From Actinomadura violacea (GTDB lineage: Bacteria > Actinomycetota > Actinomycetes > Streptosporangiales > Streptosporangiaceae), in the NCBI RefSeq assembly GCF_017573465.1, contig NZ_JAGEPF010000015.1, positions 232,279-296,278 of the forward strand: a stretch of DNA of 64,000 bases. Direction: 5' to 3'. The translations under genes were made by a program, and so were the position numbers. Shown here piece after piece: positions 60,434-64,000 of this stretch (within the stretch, counting starts at the first letter, position 1; each line of letters starts with the position of its first letter). Under the pieces are notes generated by a model. It searched no databases. It saw nothing but the letters and a program-made list of their open reading frames with translations, and was not told the origin of the DNA.

Positions 60434-61318
60434 TCAGGCGGGCTGGAGCGGGGTGCTCGGAAAGGGCACGCCGGTGAGGCGCCGGCTGATCTCCAGCAGG
60501 CGGGCGCGGGACACGGCATCGTAGGCCTGGTGGTGCGCCTGCGCGGGGCGCGCCCGGTTGAAGTAGGCGCCGATGACCGCAGCGAGCGCGGGGTCGGTGA
60601 CCAGCCGGGCGGTGTTGGCGACGCCTTCGTCCAGGGTGCTCTGCACGGCGAACAGACGCGTGACGATCTTGGTGGGCATGTAGGAGGCGGGGTGCAGGGC
60701 GTTGACGGTGACGCCGTGGTCGCGCAGCAGTTCGGCGTGATCGAAAGTGAGCATGATCTGCGCGAGTTTCGCCTGGCAGTAGGCCTGCACACCGTCCCAG
60801 CCGCGCTCCAGCAGCACATCGTCGAAGTCCAGCGGCGCCTGTCCGGCGGAGCTGACGTTGACGATCCCGGCCGGCGACGGCCGGGCCGTGGCCGAACGCG
60901 CGGCGGCGGTGCGCGCCAGCAGCGGGGTGAGCAGGCAGCTGAGCATGTAGGTGGCCAGGTAGTCGACCTGGAAGGTCAGCTCCAGCCCGTCGGCGCTGCG
61001 CTGCGGGATCGTCTCGACGCCGATCCCGGCGTTGTTGACCAGCACGTCCAGCCGGTCGCGGGCGGCCAGGCGGTCGGCCATGGCGCGGATCTGGTCGAGG
61101 GAGGCGAAGTCGGCCTGTTCGAAGGTGAGCCTGCCGTTTCCGGTCCGGTCGTGCAGTTCGGCCAGTAATGCCTGCCCCTTGGCGGCGTTGCGGCCGTGCA
61201 GGATCAGGGTGGCGCCCTGCGCGGCGAGGTGGTGGGCCAAGGCGCGGCCGAGGCCGTCGGTGGCGCCGGTGATCAGGACGGTCCGGTCCTGCAGTGGGCG
61301 GGCGTCGTGCGTGGTCAT
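60434..61318 (-). CDS. SDR-family NAD(P)-dependent oxidoreductase
   Basis: A 294-residue short-chain dehydrogenase: TGATDGLGRALAHHLAAQG at the cofactor site, NNAG (VLVNNAGIGVE), Ser in VNVSSAG and the YCQAK catalytic pair. No further specificity motif. ATG at 61318. Same strand and 65 bp after the MFS gene, so cotranscribed, and therefore likely under TetR control. Confidence 0.85.
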   Translation of the reverse strand: MTTHDARPLQDRTVLITGATDGLGRALAHHLAAQGATLILHGRNAAKGQALLAELHDRTGNGRLTFEQADFASLDQIRAMADRLAARDRLDVLVNNAGIGVETIPQRSADGLELTFQVDYLATYMLSCLLTPLLARTAAARSATARPSPAGIVNVSSAGQAPLDFDDVLLERGWDGVQAYCQAKLAQIMLTFDHAELLRDHGVTVNALHPASYMPTKIVTRLFAVQSTLDEGVANTARLVTDPALAAVIGAYFNRARPAQAHHQAYDAVSRARLLEISRRLTGVPFPSTPLQPA

Positions 61319-61383
61319 GGGGGTTCGACCCTTCAGTCCGGTGGCGAAAGAGGGAATCTGGGCTGCGGCCTGGAGCGGGCCGG

Positions 61384-62583
61384 TCAACGGTGTGCCGGGG
61401 CGGGGGCGGCAGCGGGGGCCCTCGGACGGCTGGGGCGCGGGCGAAGCGAGGCGGCGTGCGCACCGGCGGCCAGCACCAGCGGCAGCAGCGCCACCGCCGG
61501 GAGCCAGCGACCGCCCAGAGCGGGCAGCAGGCCGCTGCCCAGCAGGCTGCCCAGGCTCATGCCCAGGTACAGGGCCGAGGCGTTCAACGCCAGCAGGATG
61601 CCGCGCTGGTCGGGCAGCAACTCCACCAGGCGCGCTTGCTGCGGGGCCATGAACAAGGTGTTGAAGACGGCCCAGAAGGCGAACACCGCGACCCCGGCCG
61701 CGGGCACGGGCGGCACGCTGCTCAGCGCCAGGAACGTGACGGTCAGGCCGGCCAGCGCCAGTGCGATGGTGCGTCCGCCGCCCAGCCGGGAGTAGACGCG
61801 GGCTCCGGCGGCGTTGCCGACCATGCCCAGGGCGCCGAAGACCAGCAGCGTCAGCGACACCAGCCCGGAACCGGCGCCGAACCGGGTGCCGAGATAGGCC
61901 CCGGCGACCCCGTAGACGGTGAACTGGGCGGTCAGCACCAGCAGCGTGGTGACGATCATCGACGCGGCTCCGGGTGTGCGAAGCACCCGGCCGAACGCCC
62001 GCGCGGTGGGAGCCGGGCCCGCCGCGACCGGCGGCAGCAGCACCGCCAGCAGGCCGCCCGCCCCCAGGGTCAGGACGACCACCGCGACCATGGTGGCCCG
62101 CCAGCCGACCGCGGTGCCCGCGGCCGAGGCCAGGGGGACGCCCAGCACCGTTGCGGCGGTCATCCCGCCGAACACCACCGCCAGCGCGCGGGGACGCCGC
62201 TCGACCGGCACGATCATCGAGCCGGTGGCGGACGCGGCCGGTCCGAAGACCGCCGCCCCGAGCCCGGCGGCCACCCGGGCGGCGGCCAGGGCCGCGAAGC
62301 CGGGGGCCACCGCGCCGGCGATGTTCCCGATCGTCATCAGCGCGAGGCCCAGCAGTAGCACCCGGCGGCGGTCCATGCGGCCCAGGACGATCGCCGCGAC
62401 GGGCGCGGCCAGCGCGAACACCAGGGAGAAGACGGTGACCAGGGTTCCGACCCGGGCGGGCGGCACCCGCAAATCGGCGGCGATCGGGCCGCTGAGGCCG
62501 ATCACCGCCAGCGAGGCGGTGCCCAGTGCGAAATAGCCCAGGGCCAGCGACAGGAGCGCGGGGGTCGAGGCACGGGAAGCCAT
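61384..62583 (-). CDS. MFS transporter (drug/sugar efflux type)
   Basis: A 399-residue major facilitator with 12 helices: loop 2-3 motif GRMDRRRVLLLGLALMTIGNIAGA, VERRPRALAVVFGGMTAATVLGVPLA (motif C-like), and the PAPAAAPAPAHR tail. Related to DHA1 arabinose/drug efflux. ATG at 62583 after AAGGAGGGGGC. First gene of the leftward operon; the divergent TetR gene and twin operators control it. Confidence 0.88.
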   Translation of the reverse strand: MASRASTPALLSLALGYFALGTASLAVIGLSGPIAADLRVPPARVGTLVTVFSLVFALAAPVAAIVLGRMDRRRVLLLGLALMTIGNIAGAVAPGFAALAAARVAAGLGAAVFGPAASATGSMIVPVERRPRALAVVFGGMTAATVLGVPLASAAGTAVGWRATMVAVVVLTLGAGGLLAVLLPPVAAGPAPTARAFGRVLRTPGAASMIVTTLLVLTAQFTVYGVAGAYLGTRFGAGSGLVSLTLLVFGALGMVGNAAGARVYSRLGGGRTIALALAGLTVTFLALSSVPPVPAAGVAVFAFWAVFNTLFMAPQQARLVELLPDQRGILLALNASALYLGMSLGSLLGSGLLPALGGRWLPAVALLPLVLAAGAHAASLRPRPSRPRAPAAAPAPAHR

Positions 62584-62596
62584 GCCCCCTCCTTTC

Positions 62597-62643
62597 AATA
62601 CGAACCGTTGCGTATTAGATTTAAATACGGACCGGTGCGTATG
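62597..62643. promoter_or_regulatory. Twin TetR operators
   Basis: Two related 20-bp dyads, AATACGAACCGTTGCGTATT (62597-62616) and AATACGGACCGGTGCGTATG (62624-62643), centres 27 bp apart, in the gap between the divergent MFS and TetR genes. Arms AATACG/CGTATT are perfect in the first copy. Confidence 0.75.
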
Positions 62644-62661
62644 TCAACTAGACTCCGGGCC

Positions 62662-63231
62662 ATGACCGGACGACCCCGCGACCCCGCCGTCGACGACGCC
62701 ATCCGCCAAGCCGCCCTGGACCTCATCACCGAGCAGGGCTACCGGGGGGTGAGCATGGAGGGCATCGCCGCCCGCAGCGGCGTGTCCAAGCAGGCGGTCT
62801 ACCGCCGCTACCCGGGCAAGGGCGAGGTGATCCTGGACGTCCTGGCCGCCTACGCCCGCACCCGGCTCCCCACCCCCGACACCGGCGACCTGCGCGAAGA
62901 CCTGCTGGCCCTGCTCGAGGAGACCTTCGCCGCCCAGCGCGGCGTACCCGGCGCCCTCAACCAGGCCCTGGCCGCCGAAGCGCTCCAGGCCCCCGCGTTC
63001 GCCGAGCGTGTGAGCAGCGAACTGATCAATGCGCGCCGCGACGCCGTCCGCCAGATCCTCACCCGCGCCCGTGACCGGGGACAGGTCGCTCATCCCGACG
63101 ATGAGGTCCTCATCGACCTGGTCTTCGGACCCATGTGGTACGCGCTGCTGTTCGACGCCGGCAAGCTCACCGACGCCTACGCCGCCGCTCTCACCGACGC
63201 CGTCATCGCCGCCGCCACCCGCGCGCCCTGA
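62662..63231 (+). CDS. TetR/AcrR-family repressor
   Basis: A 189-residue TetR: HTH ~10-60 (AIRQAALDLITEQGYRGVSMEGIAARSGVSKQAVYRRYPGKGEVILDVL) then a TetR_C-like ligand domain. ATG at 62662; no strong ribosome site. The gene sits 18 bp from the second operator copy. It likely represses the MFS-SDR operon and itself. Confidence 0.9.
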   Translation: MTGRPRDPAVDDAIRQAALDLITEQGYRGVSMEGIAARSGVSKQAVYRRYPGKGEVILDVLAAYARTRLPTPDTGDLREDLLALLEETFAAQRGVPGALNQALAAEALQAPAFAERVSSELINARRDAVRQILTRARDRGQVAHPDDEVLIDLVFGPMWYALLFDAGKLTDAYAAALTDAVIAAATRAP

Positions 63232-63338
63232 CCGGCGCGGCCACGCTAACCCTGCGTCGGCGCTCGACCTGACATTCCGAGCGCCTGTGTCGTCGGACCG
63301 GTGACACACCATCCGGCACGCAGAAAGAAGACATCGCC

Positions 63339-63857
63339 ATGTCGACGCCCACGACGACCGAACCGGCCACGGAGAACGACGGCATCCAGTCGCGTCTGCC
63401 CGACCTCACCCAACTCTTCCCCGAACTGCCGAAACTCTCCGGAGCCGTGCGCAACGCCGTCTGGAACGGGCCGGTTCCGCCGAAGACCATCAACCTGATG
63501 CTGCTACGCGCCGCGCAGATCGTCGGCAGCACCTACCACGCCATCTCGCTGACCCAGAACCTCCGCAAGACCGGAGAATCCGAGCAGCGCATCACCGCCG
63601 TCGCCACCTGGCACGACGCCCCCTACTTCACCGACGCCGAACGAGTCGCACTGGAACTCGTGGAGGCCGTCCTCACTCCCAACCCGCTCGGGGAACGCGT
63701 CCCCGACGAGCTGTTCGCCAAGGCGTCCGCACTCTACGACGACGAGGCGCTCTGGACGCTCACCATGGCGATCGGCCACTTCTTCCTGTTCGTCCCGGTC
63801 GCTCTCATCGGCAAGCCCATCCCCGGCAGGCCCATCGGAAAGAACTACAGCAAGTAG
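63339..63857 (+). CDS. AhpD/CMD-family protein lacking the catalytic cysteines
   Basis: A 172-residue AhpD-like/carboxymuconolactone decarboxylase fold protein. The family's NGCxYCxxxH redox site should fall at QIVGSTYHAIS (residues 60-70), but the two cysteines read Ser64 and His67. The surrounding helices (RITAVATWHDAPYFTDAERVALELVEAV) and C-terminus otherwise match. ATG at 63339 with a weak AAGAAG site. It follows the TetR gene by 107 bp. Probably not a peroxidase partner; function unclear. Confidence 0.8.
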   Translation: MSTPTTTEPATENDGIQSRLPDLTQLFPELPKLSGAVRNAVWNGPVPPKTINLMLLRAAQIVGSTYHAISLTQNLRKTGESEQRITAVATWHDAPYFTDAERVALELVEAVLTPNPLGERVPDELFAKASALYDDEALWTLTMAIGHFFLFVPVALIGKPIPGRPIGKNYSK

Positions 63858-63886
63858 GGCGCGCTGGCCCCCGGCGGAAAAGGCTT

Positions 63887-63918
63887 AGGGCCGTCAGACC
63901 GGTTGGTCTGACGGCCCT
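63887..63918. terminator. Perfect 14-bp hairpin
   Basis: AGGGCCGTCAGACC pairs exactly with GGTCTGACGGCCCT around GGTT, followed by a short GTT. It can serve the AhpD-like gene and the convergent partial gene. Confidence 0.85.
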
Positions 63919-63936
63919 GTTCGGCCACCTCACGGT

Positions 63937-64000
63937 TTAGGCCTTGTTGTAGGTGTGTTTGGCCCACAGGTAGGAGGCGGCGCCGATGGTGATGCACCAG
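63937..64000 (-). CDS. C-terminal end of an unidentified gene (partial)
   Basis: Reading leftwards from the window edge, one frame gives WCITIGAASYLWAKHTYNKA then a stop codon at 63937-63939. It ends 18 bp from the shared terminator, as a real convergent gene would. Only 20 residues are visible; the family cannot be named, though the hydrophobic part may be the end of a membrane helix. Confidence 0.4.
   Translation of the reverse strand, partial: WCITIGAASYLWAKHTYNKA

Noticed and set aside
63232..63338. Additional small gene between TetR and the AhpD-like gene
   Set aside because: No ribosome site, no family match and stop codons in most frames.

Overview
The window is very GC-rich (third codon positions almost all G or C) and carries markers of a filamentous actinobacterium: a DUF3040 protein, two CGNR zinc-finger proteins, an RsbW-like ATPase, an F420-dependent luciferase-like oxidoreductase, an actinobacterial gas-vesicle cluster, MocR/WYL/GntR regulators, and genes that look leaderless. 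The gene content fits Streptosporangiales, perhaps an Actinomadura-like organism; this is inferred from family content only. I see no rRNA, tRNA, CRISPR array, insertion sequence or prophage. The density of small regulator-plus-target units suggests a chromosomal arm or accessory region.

Layout. 0-12 kb: the 5' part of a radical SAM gene behind an SOS-box-like site, a family-10-like lipoprotein, an anti-sigma-type ATPase, CGNR and WYL regulators, a GntR regulator, a TauE permease, a CGNR/EamA divergent pair with two matching operators, and an ECF sigma factor overlapping an O6-methylguanine methyltransferase fused to an Ada zinc domain. 12-19 kb: two divergent NarL-type two-component systems and an ABC-2 exporter; a near-identical 16-17 bp motif lies in front of both. 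19-25 kb: a PAP2 phosphatase behind a PHO-box-like repeat, DedA, HAD, an orphan tyrosine recombinase, DUF72, YnfA, GNAT, a decayed FBP/EF-G-binding-type gene, and an isochorismatase-like hydrolase. 25.7-31.1 kb: cydABDC, a cytochrome bd oxidase and its assembly exporter. 31-33.6 kb: a divergent MocR/methyltransferase pair.

33.6-37.5 kb: a complete-looking gas-vesicle operon transcribed leftwards in the order gvpA-F-G-O-J-L-S-K, behind a GTTT-N14-GGGTA promoter of the general-stress (SigB/SigF) type. 38-43.7 kb: an F420 oxidoreductase, then a seven-gene Mrp-type cation/proton antiporter whose order (E-F-G-DUF4040-B-C-D) matches the archaeal Mbh sodium module, not bacterial MrpABCDEFG. 43.8-51 kb: a secreted protein, a hemerythrin-like protein, a TetR/UvrA-like resistance pair, a VOC/WYL pair with a palindromic operator, and an autoregulated MarR.

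51.2-54 kb: a cyanate-detoxification unit, cynR divergent from cynT-cynS, with a CDA-fold deaminase as a third gene. 54-59.5 kb: an alpha/beta hydrolase, a leaderless small gene plus GNAT, and a ribbon-helix-helix regulator under an array of TGACGTCA sites ahead of DUF4097 and DrrAB-like exporter genes. 59.5-64 kb: a ProC-like reductase, a TetR-controlled MFS/SDR operon with twin 20-bp operators, and an AhpD-like protein lacking the catalytic cysteines. Function calls rest on motifs read by eye; no database search was possible.
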